Of a DNA stretch of 64,000 nt, positions 1-9,940 are shown one piece after another; positions within the stretch are counted from its first letter, which is position 1; each line of letters opens with the position of its first letter. The notes beneath the pieces were generated by a model that saw only the letters and a list, made by a program, of their open reading frames with translations, had not been told where the DNA came from and ran no database searches. The position numbers and the translations under genes were made by a program. Source of the DNA: Lachnospiraceae bacterium (GTDB lineage: Bacteria; Bacillota; Clostridia; Lachnospirales; Lachnospiraceae). Location: contig JAFLTE010000004.1 in NCBI GenBank assembly GCA_022510565.1, forward strand, positions 1-64,000. The letters are read 5' to 3'.

Positions 1-288
1 TTCCAGGTCATACTCCGCTGATATTGTTTCGCAGGGCAGTTTTCCTTTTTTACGGATAGGGACAAAAGGTTTCCCCATAGCGTAGGCAACCGGCATGCCA
101 AACAAAAAGCCCCGCGATTCCATGCCTACGATAACATCAAAATCAATGCCGCTTAGCTGCTCCAGAAATAAATCTACAGACAGCTTCAAGCCGTCCGGAT
201 TTTGCAGGACACTTGTGATATCCCGAAACTGAATGCCCGGTTCCGGAAAATCCGGAATGGTCCTTACATAATCTTCAATGTGTTTCAT
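1..288 (-). CDS. apt: Adenine phosphoribosyltransferase, 3' end cut by window edge
   Basis: Converts adenine and PRPP to AMP and pyrophosphate in purine salvage, in the cytoplasm. The 96 codons present read MKHIEDYVRTIPDFPEPG at the start, continue with an FRDIT block, then GMESRGFLFG and VPIRKKGKLP, all typical of the N-terminal half of Apt. The usual length is about 170 residues, so roughly the last 75, including the PRPP-binding loop, lie outside the window. The start at 288 is supported by an AAAGGAG ribosome binding site just upstream on the minus strand. It is transcribed away from the PAP2 gene, and I found no convincing promoter in the gap between them. Confidence 0.93.
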   Translation of the reverse strand, partial: MKHIEDYVRTIPDFPEPGIQFRDITSVLQNPDGLKLSVDLFLEQLSGIDFDVIVGMESRGFLFGMPVAYAMGKPFVPIRKKGKLPCETISAEYDLE

Positions 289-676
289 GGTTTCTCCTTT
301 CCGCTTTTGTGATACTTATTCCGGCATGTGAATATCTAAGAGGATAAGACTCGGAATTCGCGTCCCATCCGGAAATCTTCCCTTTGTATTCTACCGGGAT
401 ATTAAGTCTCTTTTATGGAAAATCAATGATTTTATAATAAACGAAATGAAACAAAATAGCAATATGCTAAAGCTGATTCATCATTGCCAAAAAGGAGGAC
501 AGGTAATATAATAAAAAGAACAATATTTTGATAATAGACATTTTGACATATTGTCGAAAATGAACTGCAAATCGGTATGGTAGAGAGATAATTCATCGGA
601 TATTTCACTTTTCGTCTCAAAACGTCTATGCGGGTTCAAGCGTTTTTTATGATGCCTGAAAGAGAGGAACTGCTTT
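289..676. other. 388-bp divergent intergenic region, no gene seen
   Basis: This spacer lies between apt (minus) and the PAP2 gene (plus). It contains a TATAAT at 433-438 without a good -35. It also has an AAAGGAGG at 491-498 with no start codon at a usable distance. A small dyad occurs at 541-560 (GACA-TAT-TGTC flanked by T and A runs) and could be an operator. Open frames across it are short and have unlikely amino acid composition. I see no RNA gene. Confidence 0.5.
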
Positions 677-1594
677 ATGGATTTTCTGCGCTTGTTAGAG
701 GGTATACGTACCCCTGCAATATCAGTATTTATGTCTCTGATTACATACTGTGGTGATGAAATTTTTTTCATGGTTTTGGCGCTCACTGTATTTTGGTGCG
801 TCAGTAAACGCGACGGGTACTATATTTTCATAGTGGGTTTCTTGGGAATGGTGTGCAATCAGTTCTTAAAGCTTCTGTTTCGGATTCCGCGCCCATGGGT
901 GTTGGACCCTGATTTTACTATTGTGGAGAGTGCACGCGCCGCCGCAACCGGGTATTCTTTTCCGTCGGGACACACACAGAACATTGTGGGAAGTATGTCC
1001 TGTGTGACCTTGATGACCGGCCGGAAGAAGATTCGCATTGCCGCAATTGTACTGATGATTCTTGTACCGTTTTCCCGGATGTATCTCGGATGCCATACGC
1101 CGCTTGACGTAGGTGTATCCTTCCTTCTGGCACTTGCACTTGCTTTCCTCCTGCGTCCTGTGATCGTGGAAAGTGAGCATAAGCCGCAGCTATTGTGGGG
1201 TGCGTTGTTTGTCATACTCATAGCAGTGCTGCCTTATTGGGTTTTTGTAACCTTTTACGGCTTTCCGGTAGATGTTGATGCGGAGAATCTATACTCAGGC
1301 ACTAAAAATGCCTATACATTGTTGGGATGTCTTTTCGGGTTCATGGCTGTCAAAGTGCTGGATGACCGTTTTATCCACTTTCAGGTGGAAGCTGTATGGT
1401 GGGCGCAGATATTAAAAGTGGTGTTGGGGTTTATCCTTATTGTCGGCATAAGGGGCGGGCTGAAGGCTCCGCTGCAGGCAATGATGCCGGAATTCCCCGC
1501 AGCTGCCGTGAGATATTTCTTCATGGTTCTTTTCGCCGGAGCAGTCTGGCCGTTGACTTTTCCGTGGTTTGCCAAGTTGGGGAAGAAGACGTGA
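677..1594 (+). CDS. PAP2-family membrane phosphatase
   Basis: Integral membrane phosphatase of the PAP2/BcrC superfamily, which removes a phosphate from lipid phosphates such as phosphatidic acid or undecaprenyl pyrophosphate. The three signature motifs are present: KLLFRIPRP (KX6RP type) near residue 65, PSGHTQ near residue 97 and SRMYLGCHTPLD (SRX5HX3D) near residue 135, with His as the catalytic nucleophile. Multiple hydrophobic segments surround them. At 305 residues it is longer than a minimal PAP2 domain (about 200), with extra membrane segments at the C-terminus. The start has AGAGAGGAA about 7 nt upstream. The substrate cannot be told from sequence. Confidence 0.88.
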   Translation: MDFLRLLEGIRTPAISVFMSLITYCGDEIFFMVLALTVFWCVSKRDGYYIFIVGFLGMVCNQFLKLLFRIPRPWVLDPDFTIVESARAAATGYSFPSGHTQNIVGSMSCVTLMTGRKKIRIAAIVLMILVPFSRMYLGCHTPLDVGVSFLLALALAFLLRPVIVESEHKPQLLWGALFVILIAVLPYWVFVTFYGFPVDVDAENLYSGTKNAYTLLGCLFGFMAVKVLDDRFIHFQVEAVWWAQILKVVLGFILIVGIRGGLKAPLQAMMPEFPAAAVRYFFMVLFAGAVWPLTFPWFAKLGKKT

Positions 1595-1606
1595 TGACTG
1601 CAAGAT

Positions 1607-1741
1607 ATGACAGAATTATATGAAAATGAGGCACTGCTTAGACAGCAGTCCACTATTTTCCAATCGCCTCTGGAATTTTTAAGAACTGCAAAAGCGAGTG
1701 CAAAACTCTATGAAATATTGCACCGGAGATTGTGGAGATGA
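1607..1741 (+). CDS. Small hypothetical ORF, possibly a gene remnant
   Basis: A 44-codon reading frame starting MTELYENEALLRQQ, in the gap between the PAP2 gene and the response regulator. Its codon use looks coding-like in the first 30 codons. It ends just before a stretch that in another frame reads EIVEMIKQLAN and then stops, which could mean a frameshifted or truncated older gene. No clear Shine-Dalgarno precedes it. I do not recognise a family. It may equally be non-coding. Confidence 0.25.
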   Translation: MTELYENEALLRQQSTIFQSPLEFLRTAKASAKLYEILHRRLWR

Positions 1742-1798
1742 TTAAGCAGTTGGCGAACTGATGTACAAGCATATGCTGACAGAAAAGGGGTGCCAAGT

Positions 1799-2527
1799 AT
1801 GTATCGCATAGCCCTCTGCGATGATGAACAGGCAGAAATAATCAAAACCACAGGGATGCTAAGTGATTATAAGAAAATACATCCTGAGTTGGATCTTGAG
1901 ATAGAAACGTTTGATAGTGCGGAGAAACTGCTCGAAAATGTGCAGGAAGGCTATGCGCCCGAACTGATTCTGATGGATATTTACATGGATGGGAAGGACG
2001 GAATCGAAGCGGGAAGAGTGCTTCGTAGAATGGGAAATGAGAGCAGAATCATATTCCTAACGGCTTCCGAGAAACACGCAGTAGAGGCATTTCGGGTAGA
2101 CGCGACTCAGTATCTGGTCAAGCCTGTTCCCGAAACGGAATTTTTCGCGCTGTTAGATAAACAGTTTGAAACTTTATATGAGCAAAGACAGAAATATGTG
2201 ACACTGGAGATGGATAATAAGATTATGCGTGTCATGGTGCGTAACGTTGTATATTGCGAGGCACAGGGGAAACGCCAATATCTGCATTTGACAGACGGTA
2301 CGCAACTGTGTGTCCACATGTCCATGGCCGGATTGGAAGAACTGTTTCGGGCATATGAAGGGATTATCAGGGTCGGGAAATGGTATATTATCAACATGGA
2401 TCATGTGGAGGGTCTGGACAGTCAGACAGCGCAGATGGATAGTGGACAGCGACTCTACCTGTCGAGAGAAGCTTACCAATCCTTCAGAAAGCAGTACATT
2501 ACTTATTATACGGGGGAATTCTCATGA
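1799..2527 (+). CDS. LytTR-family response regulator (first copy)
   Basis: Two-component response regulator of the AgrA/VirR type: an N-terminal receiver domain and a C-terminal LytTR DNA-binding domain. The acidic pocket is C-D8-D9-E10, the phosphoacceptor is D60 in LILMDIYMDG, and the conserved Lys is K108 in YLVKP. The LytTR domain covers about residues 135-240, with the EAQGKRQY and IRVGKWYIIN blocks. A GTG lies three codons upstream, but AAAAGGGG at 1783-1790 is spaced correctly for the ATG at 1799, so I chose that. The stop overlaps the start of the kinase by 4 nt, indicating translational coupling. It is a close paralogue of the regulator at 31156-31902. Confidence 0.92.
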   Translation: MYRIALCDDEQAEIIKTTGMLSDYKKIHPELDLEIETFDSAEKLLENVQEGYAPELILMDIYMDGKDGIEAGRVLRRMGNESRIIFLTASEKHAVEAFRVDATQYLVKPVPETEFFALLDKQFETLYEQRQKYVTLEMDNKIMRVMVRNVVYCEAQGKRQYLHLTDGTQLCVHMSMAGLEELFRAYEGIIRVGKWYIINMDHVEGLDSQTAQMDSGQRLYLSREAYQSFRKQYITYYTGEFS

Positions 2528-3825
2528 GTGCACTTGGAATACTGACAGGCATTCTGGCTAACAATGTTTTTCACACGATATGGTTCTGTAATATTGTGCC
2601 GGAACCGAAACACAGCAGAAAAATGACGGTGTTGATTGCCACGGGCACATCCATTCTGTATACGTTTGTTGCACTGGCTATTTGCGTAGCATCGTTTGAA
2701 CGGCTGTCCGTTCCTATCGGATTATTTTTGGGTTACGCGGCAGAGTTGCTCATATATGGTCTTATGTATTGTTTTATGGTATCTGCATCTCATCCTATTA
2801 AGTCACTGTTCCTTTTTACGGAGTACAGTAGTATGCATACAATCATCGTCATTGTTGTTTCTCTCGTGGCGGATACCTATACATTAGGGAATCCATTTGT
2901 TTGGACACTTCGTGCAGTACTTAATTTGGCGGTCTTGATTCCTTATCTGCTTATTTTCAAGGAGCGGATGTTTAGGATGTATAAAGAGATAAGAAACGGT
3001 TTTGGTATCATCAGTGCCATTTCCATCATGTGCTATGTGATACAAGCTCTCTTTTGGTTCTACAATATGCGAATGAGCAAGCGGGAACTTTTTTTCGATG
3101 TATTGCTTTTAGCTTCCTGCGGTTTTACTGTGGCAGTATATGTGATGATATTCCGATATATGGCACAGTCGGATTCGGCCAATCGTATGAAGCAGTTACA
3201 GGCGAATGAAAAATTCCTGCAGGCACAGATTGATTCCTATAAAAAAATGGGTGAGAATGCCAGACAGACAAGGCATGATTTCAGACATCACAGCATGGTG
3301 GTGGCGGAGTATGCCAAGACTAAGGATTATCAGGGGATTTTATCCTATCTGTCAGAGTATGATGATAAAGAAAAAGAAAAGTTTGCTGCTACATTTTGTA
3401 ATAATCATGCTGTTGATTCCGTGTTGTCCGCCTATGCCAACAGGTGTGAGCAGAACGGTATAACACTCAGCGCGGATGTCCGATTGGAGGAAACGGAAGG
3501 AGTATCCGATTATGATTTGGTGACCATCGTTGCCAATATCCTTGAGAACGCTGTGAATGGCTGTATGGAGACGGAGCAAGAGCGCAAGGTGGATATTTCC
3601 GTCGGACCAAAAGGCAGTAAGCTTGTTCTGGTATGTAAAAACACCTGTGCAGCAGATATCCTGTTCGAGAACGGTCTGCCGAAAAACAGAGAGCGTGACG
3701 GCATCGGGGTAGAGAGCATCGTGAGCGCTTCCGCCCAATATAGCGGTGTGGTGGATTTCTCTGCATCAGACGGTGTCTTTGCCTGTCAGGTAATACTGAG
3801 CAATAAGAGGAGACAGAAAAAATAG
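2524..3825 (+). CDS. GHKL sensor histidine kinase (first copy)
   Basis: Membrane sensor kinase of the AgrC-like GHKL class and partner of the regulator it overlaps. The first ~210 residues form about six membrane segments. A short linker then leads to the phosphoacceptor block RHDFRHH, with H251 as the likely phosphorylated His. The ATPase has an N-box ILENAVNGC and a G-box DGIGVES. The ligand is unknown, and no peptide precursor is visible nearby. The whole protein closely resembles the kinase at 31899-33206; the VPEPKHSRK block near the N-terminus and the catalytic region are nearly the same. This indicates duplication of the complete two-component system. Confidence 0.9.
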   Translation: MSALGILTGILANNVFHTIWFCNIVPEPKHSRKMTVLIATGTSILYTFVALAICVASFERLSVPIGLFLGYAAELLIYGLMYCFMVSASHPIKSLFLFTEYSSMHTIIVIVVSLVADTYTLGNPFVWTLRAVLNLAVLIPYLLIFKERMFRMYKEIRNGFGIISAISIMCYVIQALFWFYNMRMSKRELFFDVLLLASCGFTVAVYVMIFRYMAQSDSANRMKQLQANEKFLQAQIDSYKKMGENARQTRHDFRHHSMVVAEYAKTKDYQGILSYLSEYDDKEKEKFAATFCNNHAVDSVLSAYANRCEQNGITLSADVRLEETEGVSDYDLVTIVANILENAVNGCMETEQERKVDISVGPKGSKLVLVCKNTCAADILFENGLPKNRERDGIGVESIVSASAQYSGVVDFSASDGVFACQVILSNKRRQKK

Positions 3826-3853
3826 AGAGGATATAGTAAGAAAGGAGCGTTCT

Positions 3854-4942
3854 ATGGAGCATCGAAATCCTATACAAAGTGAGTTGGATACTCACGTAAA
3901 ATTTATAACAATCGGCGAAATTATGCTTCGCCTGACCCCGCCGAACTATGAGAAGATTAGGATGGCCGGCAACTTTGAGGCCAGCTATGGCGGTAGTGAA
4001 GCGAATATTGCATTGGCATTGGCTAATCTGGGAATCGACAGTACTTTTTTCTCAGTGGTACCTAATAACAGCTTGGGTAAAAGTGCGATACGTATGTTAC
4101 GAAGCAATGATGTGCATTGTACGCCTGTGATTCTAAGTACGCCGGAGGAGACTCCTACTCATCGGCTCGGTACTTATTATCTGGAGACCGGATACGGAAT
4201 CCGCCCCAGCAAAGTCACTTATGATCGCGCGCACAGTGCTATCACCGAATATGATTTCAGCCGTGTGGATTTAGGTGAACTTTTGAGTGGATACGACTGG
4301 CTGCATTTAAGCGGAATCACTCCGGCTCTGGGTAAGAATTGTCAGGATTTAATTTTGAACAGTCTGCAAAAGGCCAAAGAACTCGGCTTGACGGTCAGCT
4401 TCGACGGCAATTTCCGGAGTAAACTATGGTCATGGGAGGAAGCGAGAGATTTCTGTACAAAGTGCCTGCCGTATATAGATGTATTGTTGGGTATTGAGCC
4501 TTATCATCTTTGGAAGGATGAAAACGACCATAGCAAGGGAGACTGCAAGGATGGTGTGCCGCTGCAGCCCAGCTATGAGCAGCAGGATGAAATTTTTCGG
4601 ATATTTGTGGAGCGTTATCCGAATCTCAAATATATTGCGCGTCACGTACGGTATGCACACAGTGGAAGCGAGAACAGTCTGAAAGCGTTTATGTGGTATG
4701 AAGGCCATACCTTTGAGAGCCGGCTGTTTACATTTAATATCCTGGACAGAGTGGGCGGAGGAGATGCTTTTGCCAGCGGATTAATCTATTCCATTATGAA
4801 TCACTATATGCCTATGGATATGCTTAACTTTGCAGTTGCGAGCAGCGCTATAAAGCATACGATTCGCGGGGATGCCAATATTACCGATGATGTTCAGGCA
4901 ATTCGTAATCTGATGAATATGAACTTTGATATTAAGCGTTAG
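3854..4942 (+). CDS. kdgK: PfkB-family sugar kinase, probable 2-keto-3-deoxygluconate kinase
   Basis: Ribokinase-fold carbohydrate kinase, 362 residues. The N-terminal signature GEIMLRLTPP followed by YGGSEANIA, and the C-terminal DRVGGGDAFASG, are typical of 2-keto-3-deoxygluconate kinases; the Asp of GGGDAF is the expected catalytic base. It would phosphorylate KDG to KDPG, the step after mannonate dehydratase. UxuA and UxuB are encoded 16-18 kb downstream, which supports this substrate, but it could be another PfkB sugar kinase. The start follows AAAGGAGC at good spacing. It sits 28 bp after the kinase gene and may share its transcript. No KDPG aldolase is present in the window. Confidence 0.78.
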   Translation: MEHRNPIQSELDTHVKFITIGEIMLRLTPPNYEKIRMAGNFEASYGGSEANIALALANLGIDSTFFSVVPNNSLGKSAIRMLRSNDVHCTPVILSTPEETPTHRLGTYYLETGYGIRPSKVTYDRAHSAITEYDFSRVDLGELLSGYDWLHLSGITPALGKNCQDLILNSLQKAKELGLTVSFDGNFRSKLWSWEEARDFCTKCLPYIDVLLGIEPYHLWKDENDHSKGDCKDGVPLQPSYEQQDEIFRIFVERYPNLKYIARHVRYAHSGSENSLKAFMWYEGHTFESRLFTFNILDRVGGGDAFASGLIYSIMNHYMPMDMLNFAVASSAIKHTIRGDANITDDVQAIRNLMNMNFDIKR

Positions 4943-4975
4943 CTTGGAGCCGAATATCTATAGACGGAAATCAAG

Positions 4976-5004
4976 TTGCGTCAAAGTTTTCCTTGTTGTA
5001 TAAT
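4976..5004 (+). promoter_or_regulatory. Predicted sigma-A promoter of the GGDEF gene
   Basis: TTGCGT at 4976-4981, a 17-bp spacer and a perfect TATAAT at 4999-5004. The start codon at 5037 is about 25 nt after the expected transcription start. Confidence 0.55.
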
Positions 5005-5036
5005 AATAGCAGTATTATGCAGAAAGGGTTTACACC

Positions 5037-6797
5037 ATGGGGAAGGTTCCTAGATGTTTTGCTACAATAGATTCAGAATTGTTATTGAAAACAGAAGATG
5101 AGCTTCTGCGCAAATTTTTTGGTCAGGATACTCAGGATATGTTCATATCCTTTATGGACTGCATTCATCCTGAGGATGAAGATGTATTTCGCAACGCTGT
5201 GGAAGAGATGAAAACTAAGTCCATGCCGGGGAACGTGGTTATGGTTAGGTTGCTCAATAGCGATAAGGAATATTGTTGGGCGGTCATAACTCTGTCCTAT
5301 AATCCTCAGACATCGGGCGGAGAAGATATCTATAATCTTCACATTGTGGATCCGAATGACGACTCCGGACAACAGTTGGAGGACAGTAAAAATGAGTACA
5401 GCGTATTTTTGGATCTGATGAACGGTATTTTGTTCTCTTATGAGATTGACACCAAACAGATTTGTATTTTTATGCGCAACGGCGGACAGCAGCTTAGGCT
5501 GTTTTCCGGCTCTTTAGAGAAATGGAAAGAGGAAATGCTTGACGGAAAGCTGGATGTGGAATCTGAGGCTGCATTTTCCGGACTCTGCAGGGATTTGGAG
5601 ATGAAGCGCAGCAGTTTTTCTTACAATATAAGGACAAGTAGCTTTTCCAATGACAATACGATGGAGCAGTGCATATTTAAGGCACAGTTGGTTGCAGGAC
5701 ATAACGACGAGAAGATTTTGGGCTGCATCACTTCCATGAAAAAGCATACGACCGAGCAGGATAATCTGGTATATGCCAAGGATATTGCGCTCCCCGTTCT
5801 CAATAAGAAATCGATTACGGATTATGCCAAGCGTGCCATGACCGTCAGTGGTAACAAAGTCTGTCTGGTCATTCTGGATTTAGATAATTTTAAAACTGTC
5901 AATGATACGTTGGGGCATATGGTAGGCGATGAAGTGTTGAGCCGTTCCGCTGAAATCATTAAAGCGGCATTGGAAGACCGCGGTATTTTGGGACGAATCG
6001 GCGGTGACGAAATGATGATTGTTTTTCCGCAGGTCGAAAGCGAAACGGAGCTTCGCAATACCATGCGAACCATTCGTACCAATATCGAATGGGAATACAA
6101 GGATAAATGGGCAGAAGTAAAGGTCACCTGTTCCATGGGAGCTGCAGTTTATCCGGACAACGGCAACAGCTATGACGAGATTTTCAGCCTTGCGGATAAA
6201 ATGCTCTACATAGCCAAGAGCAAGGGCAAGAACCGATACGTTATCTTTGTTCCCGAAATTCATGGGGCTATTCTCAATCCTGACCAAAAGACCACCGGGG
6301 ATATCTTACAGAAGGTGCAGGGGGATAGAAACGGCATTATGCAGCAACTGATAGAACAGTTCCTGGTGCGTCGTGTTATGACTTTTGAGCAGATGATTAC
6401 ATCGGTGGGTAACTGCTTTAATTTGGATGAGATAGTGACGGTCAGCGGAGAGCGTTTTGCCAACAGCAATGTAAGTGTCTGGAATCACGAGGGTTATCGT
6501 TCCGGTGTAGAAGATCCTGTATACTCCGCTCCGGAATCAGGTTTTCTGGACAGCTTTGATGACAACAATACGTTAGTCATCCATGCGATTGCTTCTTTGG
6601 AAAGCAAAACAGAGCGCCTTTACAGTAAGCTGAAAGATAACGGTGTAGAGTCCGTTTTCTTCTACAAGTTTTCGAATACGAGCAAATACAGTGGCTATCT
6701 GCTGTTTGCCAAAGCAACAAGGCGGCAGATGTGGTCTGAGGAAGACAAAGTATTGTTGGCTCTGGTAGGTAAGATTGTGGAGATGTCGGTATATTAA
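5037..6797 (+). CDS. GGDEF-domain protein, probable diguanylate cyclase
   Basis: Soluble 586-residue protein with no membrane segment. The N-terminal ~110 residues look PAS-like (a CIHPEDEDVF segment). A second sensory-looking region follows. The GGDEF domain covers about residues 255-410, with the metal-binding DLDNFKTVNDTLGH block and the active-site loop IGGDEM near residues 321-326. The fifth position of the signature is Met instead of Phe. The catalytic GG[D/E]E core is intact, so c-di-GMP synthesis is plausible. The last ~180 residues form an unrecognised, possibly GAF-like domain. It has its own promoter and is followed by a hairpin, so it is probably transcribed alone. Confidence 0.85.
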   Translation: MGKVPRCFATIDSELLLKTEDELLRKFFGQDTQDMFISFMDCIHPEDEDVFRNAVEEMKTKSMPGNVVMVRLLNSDKEYCWAVITLSYNPQTSGGEDIYNLHIVDPNDDSGQQLEDSKNEYSVFLDLMNGILFSYEIDTKQICIFMRNGGQQLRLFSGSLEKWKEEMLDGKLDVESEAAFSGLCRDLEMKRSSFSYNIRTSSFSNDNTMEQCIFKAQLVAGHNDEKILGCITSMKKHTTEQDNLVYAKDIALPVLNKKSITDYAKRAMTVSGNKVCLVILDLDNFKTVNDTLGHMVGDEVLSRSAEIIKAALEDRGILGRIGGDEMMIVFPQVESETELRNTMRTIRTNIEWEYKDKWAEVKVTCSMGAAVYPDNGNSYDEIFSLADKMLYIAKSKGKNRYVIFVPEIHGAILNPDQKTTGDILQKVQGDRNGIMQQLIEQFLVRRVMTFEQMITSVGNCFNLDEIVTVSGERFANSNVSVWNHEGYRSGVEDPVYSAPESGFLDSFDDNNTLVIHAIASLESKTERLYSKLKDNGVESVFFYKFSNTSKYSGYLLFAKATRRQMWSEEDKVLLALVGKIVEMSVY

Positions 6798-6812
6798 ATA
6801 ACAAACGTTCAT

Positions 6813-6853
6813 AAGGAGTACGGTTCATGGTTACACGGGCTGTACTCCTTTAA
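6813..6853 (+). terminator. Terminator-like hairpin after the GGDEF gene
   Basis: A 9-bp perfect stem, AAGGAGTAC (6813-6821) with GTACTCCTT (6842-6850), followed by only a short T/A tract. It lies 16 bp after the stop codon. Confidence 0.5.
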
Positions 6854-6947
6854 AATTCCTTGGTCGATGTAATAATTTTATAATGTTTCCTCTGAAAAAT
6901 TGTGATAGTATTTTTAAGTAACATAGTTGCGATTAAGGGAGGTGCTC

Positions 6948-9881
6948 ATGGTGACTCTTAACAATAGAAAAAAAATCGGCCGTAATATTTTGATTTCTAT
7001 TGCTATGATAGCAGTCATTTTGGCTTCATTGCTGCTCTTTATGCGTACAAACACCAAGCGTATTATAAGTCAGAACGAGAGCTATATCGCCGATGCCACG
7101 ATTCTTTCCGTTGACCATGTCAACAATCGTTTTCAATCTAAAATCAGCAATATCCGGATGATTGCGGCTTTATATGGTGAATCCATGGACAGCCCAACGG
7201 TTGATACGGATATGATAATGGCTCTTTGTCCGCCAGACTATTTCGACTACATCAGATTTATTCCGGCTGACGGTCAGTTTATGACACCTGACGGAGAGAT
7301 TGTTGATCTGACGGAACGTGAGTCATATATCAACGGAATGCAGGGGATTACCGGTGTCTGCAGTGCCGATGCCAATTGGATTACAGAGTTCACTATGCTC
7401 TCATTTTATACGCCGATGTACTATAAAGGCGAAATTATCGGAGTTCTCTGCGGATTATATGATTCCGGCGGGATGACGAGCATCATTTCCAATGAATTTT
7501 TCGGTGCCACGGCAAGTGTTTATCTCTGTGCAGGAGACGGTACGGTAATTATCTCCACAGGAGATGATTCGCCGCCCGATAACATACTGGAGGCTGCGAG
7601 GGCCTCAGACAACTTTTTCGGCAAAACCCAGGAATCGTTTTTTGAGGCTTTTGCCAATCACCAATCACACTCCTTCAGTTATAAAAATAATTCCGAAACG
7701 GAAAATGCCTATATTGCAGCTCTGGAATACAATGACTGGATTCTGGTACAAAGCTTTCCGGCGCAGATTACCACAAGGATGTTACATAGGGCAAATAATG
7801 CAGGTATCGTGCTGTGTGGCAGCATTATCCTGGCTTTTCTCGCTTACATAGCATTCCTTTTGATTGTAAAGAGACGAAATGAGATCAGTCTGACCAATGA
7901 AAACGAGAAGATCAACAATATTGTAGAGAGCGTGACTGCTGTTTTCAGCCGTTTTGCAGTCGTAGATCTAAAGAATGATTATTATTATTATGTTGCAAAG
8001 ACGGATGGAATGCCGCCGGAGGGGAAATATACCGATCTCATTCGATACGTAAGCCAATTCTACATTCCTGAGCAAGATCATGTTACGATGTCTGAGGTGG
8101 TCATGCCGGAACATATCCAGAAAACCCTGACAGAAGATTTGGCTTATCTGCAATATGAATACCACATCAACAGAGGAGTGGATAAATGGGAAAACCTCTC
8201 CATCATATGCTTAAAAAGAGAAAACGGCAAGCCGATATCGATTCTCTACGCGGTTCAGGATATTACGGAACGCAAGAATAAGGAGATTGAAAGCAGGATT
8301 GCTCTCCAGGAAGCTTTCGATGCGGCGAAAGCAGCCAACAATGCAAAAAGTGAGTTCCTTTCCAGAATGTCTCATGATATCCGCACACCCATGAATGCGG
8401 TTATGGGTATGACGACGGTTGCTTCTATGCATATGGATGACAGGGAGCGGCTTACAGACTGTCTTAACAAGATTACGGCTTCAAGCCGTCATTTGCTGGC
8501 GCTCATCAATGACGTCCTTGATATGTCCAAAATTGAAAGCGGTAAGGTTACACTCTCCGAAGAACCATTTAATCTCTCGGAAATGATAGAGGGTATTTTT
8601 ACGATTATGCTGCCGCAGATTAAGGCAAAAAATCAACAGATTAATATCAGAACGTCCAATATTGTTCACGAAGATTTGATTGGCGATACGCTCAGACTGA
8701 GACAGATTTTTGTCAATATTATGGGAAATGCCGTGAAGTTTACTCCCGATGGAGGATGCCTGTCTCTGGATATCAACGAAATTGATTCACGAATGCCGGG
8801 AAAAGCCGGTTATGAGTTTGTGTTTGCAGACACCGGAATCGGCATGGAGCAGTCCTTTATCGATGAAATTTTTGAACCCTTTTCCCGTTCAAAAAATCCG
8901 AATTCTCAAAAAATTGAGGGCACCGGGCTAGGCATGGCCATTGTGAAGAATATCGTAAATATGATGGATGGAGATATCAAAGTTGAGAGCAAGGTCGGAG
9001 AAGGTTCGAAATTTACGGTGCGCGTATTCCTCACAATTCAGGAGTTGAAAGAAATAGATAGCGATGCGCTCAGTTCGCTTAAAATTCTTGTTGTCGATGA
9101 CGACAAAATTTCTGCGGAAAGTACCCGGGAGATTTTGAGCAATATTGGCATAGATGCGACATGCGTATTCAGTGGTGAAGATGCGATAGCAGAGATTGTT
9201 CGTCAGCATGAGAGGGGAGAGGACTTCTCAGCGGTGATTATGGATTGGCAGATGCCGAATATGGATGGTGTACAGGCGACCGCTGAAATGCGTCGTATGG
9301 TGGGCGATGCCATTCCGGTTATCATCCTTTCTGCCTATGACTGGACGGATATTGAACAGAACGCAAGAGATATGGGTGTAAATGCGTTTGTCGCAAAACC
9401 GCTTTTCCGCTCGCGCCTCATTTATGTGCTCAGGTCGTTAATTGACCAGACAGGGCGTTCAACCGGCGCGGAAGTTGATCTTCTCGATGAAAACAAATTC
9501 AGCGGCAAACGTATTCTTCTGGTAGATGATATCGAGCTGAACCGGGAGATTGCAACTGAGCTGTTATCTATGAACGGTATACTGGTCGAGTGCGCGTTTG
9601 ACGGTCAAATGGCAGTGGATATCCTTAGGGAAAAGCCCGAACATTATTATGATCTGGTCTTTATGGATATTCAGATGCCGAATCTTAACGGCTATGAAGC
9701 GACAAGAGCAATCCGCGCTTCCGACCGGGAGGATTTGAAGACAATACCGATTGTTGCCATGAGTGCCGATGCGTTTTCGGATGATGTTTATAAATCGAAG
9801 GAATCCGGTATGAACGACCACGTATCGAAACCGATTGACATTCCAAAACTCATGGAGACATTGGAAACGTGGTTGAACTAG
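6948..9881 (+). CDS. Hybrid sensor histidine kinase with two receiver domains
   Basis: A 977-residue membrane sensor. It has an N-terminal membrane helix (about residues 8-28), an extracellular Cache-like sensing region to about residue 285, a second helix, a PAS-like region ending at VQDITERKN, and a HisKA domain with [13 protein letters not shown]. The HATPase domain has N-box IMGNAVKFT and G-boxes DTGIGM and GTGLGM. Two receiver domains follow (phosphoacceptor Asp in IMDWQMPN and in [11 protein letters not shown]). No output domain or HPt is encoded beside it, so the phosphorelay target is elsewhere. A TTG 21 nt upstream is in frame, but AAGGGAGGTG at 6935-6944 fits the ATG at 6948. It precedes the GH2 gene by 59 bp and could sense a sugar or an attractant. 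Confidence 0.9.
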   Translation: MVTLNNRKKIGRNILISIAMIAVILASLLLFMRTNTKRIISQNESYIADATILSVDHVNNRFQSKISNIRMIAALYGESMDSPTVDTDMIMALCPPDYFDYIRFIPADGQFMTPDGEIVDLTERESYINGMQGITGVCSADANWITEFTMLSFYTPMYYKGEIIGVLCGLYDSGGMTSIISNEFFGATASVYLCAGDGTVIISTGDDSPPDNILEAARASDNFFGKTQESFFEAFANHQSHSFSYKNNSETENAYIAALEYNDWILVQSFPAQITTRMLHRANNAGIVLCGSIILAFLAYIAFLLIVKRRNEISLTNENEKINNIVESVTAVFSRFAVVDLKNDYYYYVAKTDGMPPEGKYTDLIRYVSQFYIPEQDHVTMSEVVMPEHIQKTLTEDLAYLQYEYHINRGVDKWENLSIICLKRENGKPISILYAVQDITERKNKEIESRIALQEAFDAAKAANNAKSEFLSRMSHDIRTPMNAVMGMTTVASMHMDDRERLTDCLNKITASSRHLLALINDVLDMSKIESGKVTLSEEPFNLSEMIEGIFTIMLPQIKAKNQQINIRTSNIVHEDLIGDTLRLRQIFVNIMGNAVKFTPDGGCLSLDINEIDSRMPGKAGYEFVFADTGIGMEQSFIDEIFEPFSRSKNPNSQKIEGTGLGMAIVKNIVNMMDGDIKVESKVGEGSKFTVRVFLTIQELKEIDSDALSSLKILVVDDDKISAESTREILSNIGIDATCVFSGEDAIAEIVRQHERGEDFSAVIMDWQMPNMDGVQATAEMRRMVGDAIPVIILSAYDWTDIEQNARDMGVNAFVAKPLFRSRLIYVLRSLIDQTGRSTGAEVDLLDENKFSGKRILLVDDIELNREIATELLSMNGILVECAFDGQMAVDILREKPEHYYDLVFMDIQMPNLNGYEATRAIRASDREDLKTIPIVAMSADAFSDDVYKSKESGMNDHVSKPIDIPKLMETLETWLN

Positions 9882-9940
9882 ATTATAGAAAAGCAGTTGA
9901 TTATATTCGGAAGAGCTTATATGCAAAAAGGAGGGACAAG

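Noticed and set aside
491-498. Strong AAAGGAGG Shine-Dalgarno suggesting a hidden small gene
   Set aside because: No ATG, GTG or TTG occurs at 5-12 nt downstream, and no coding-like frame follows.
5037-5060. c-di-GMP riboswitch upstream of the GGDEF gene
   Set aside because: The leader after the predicted promoter is only about 25 nt, too short for such an aptamer.
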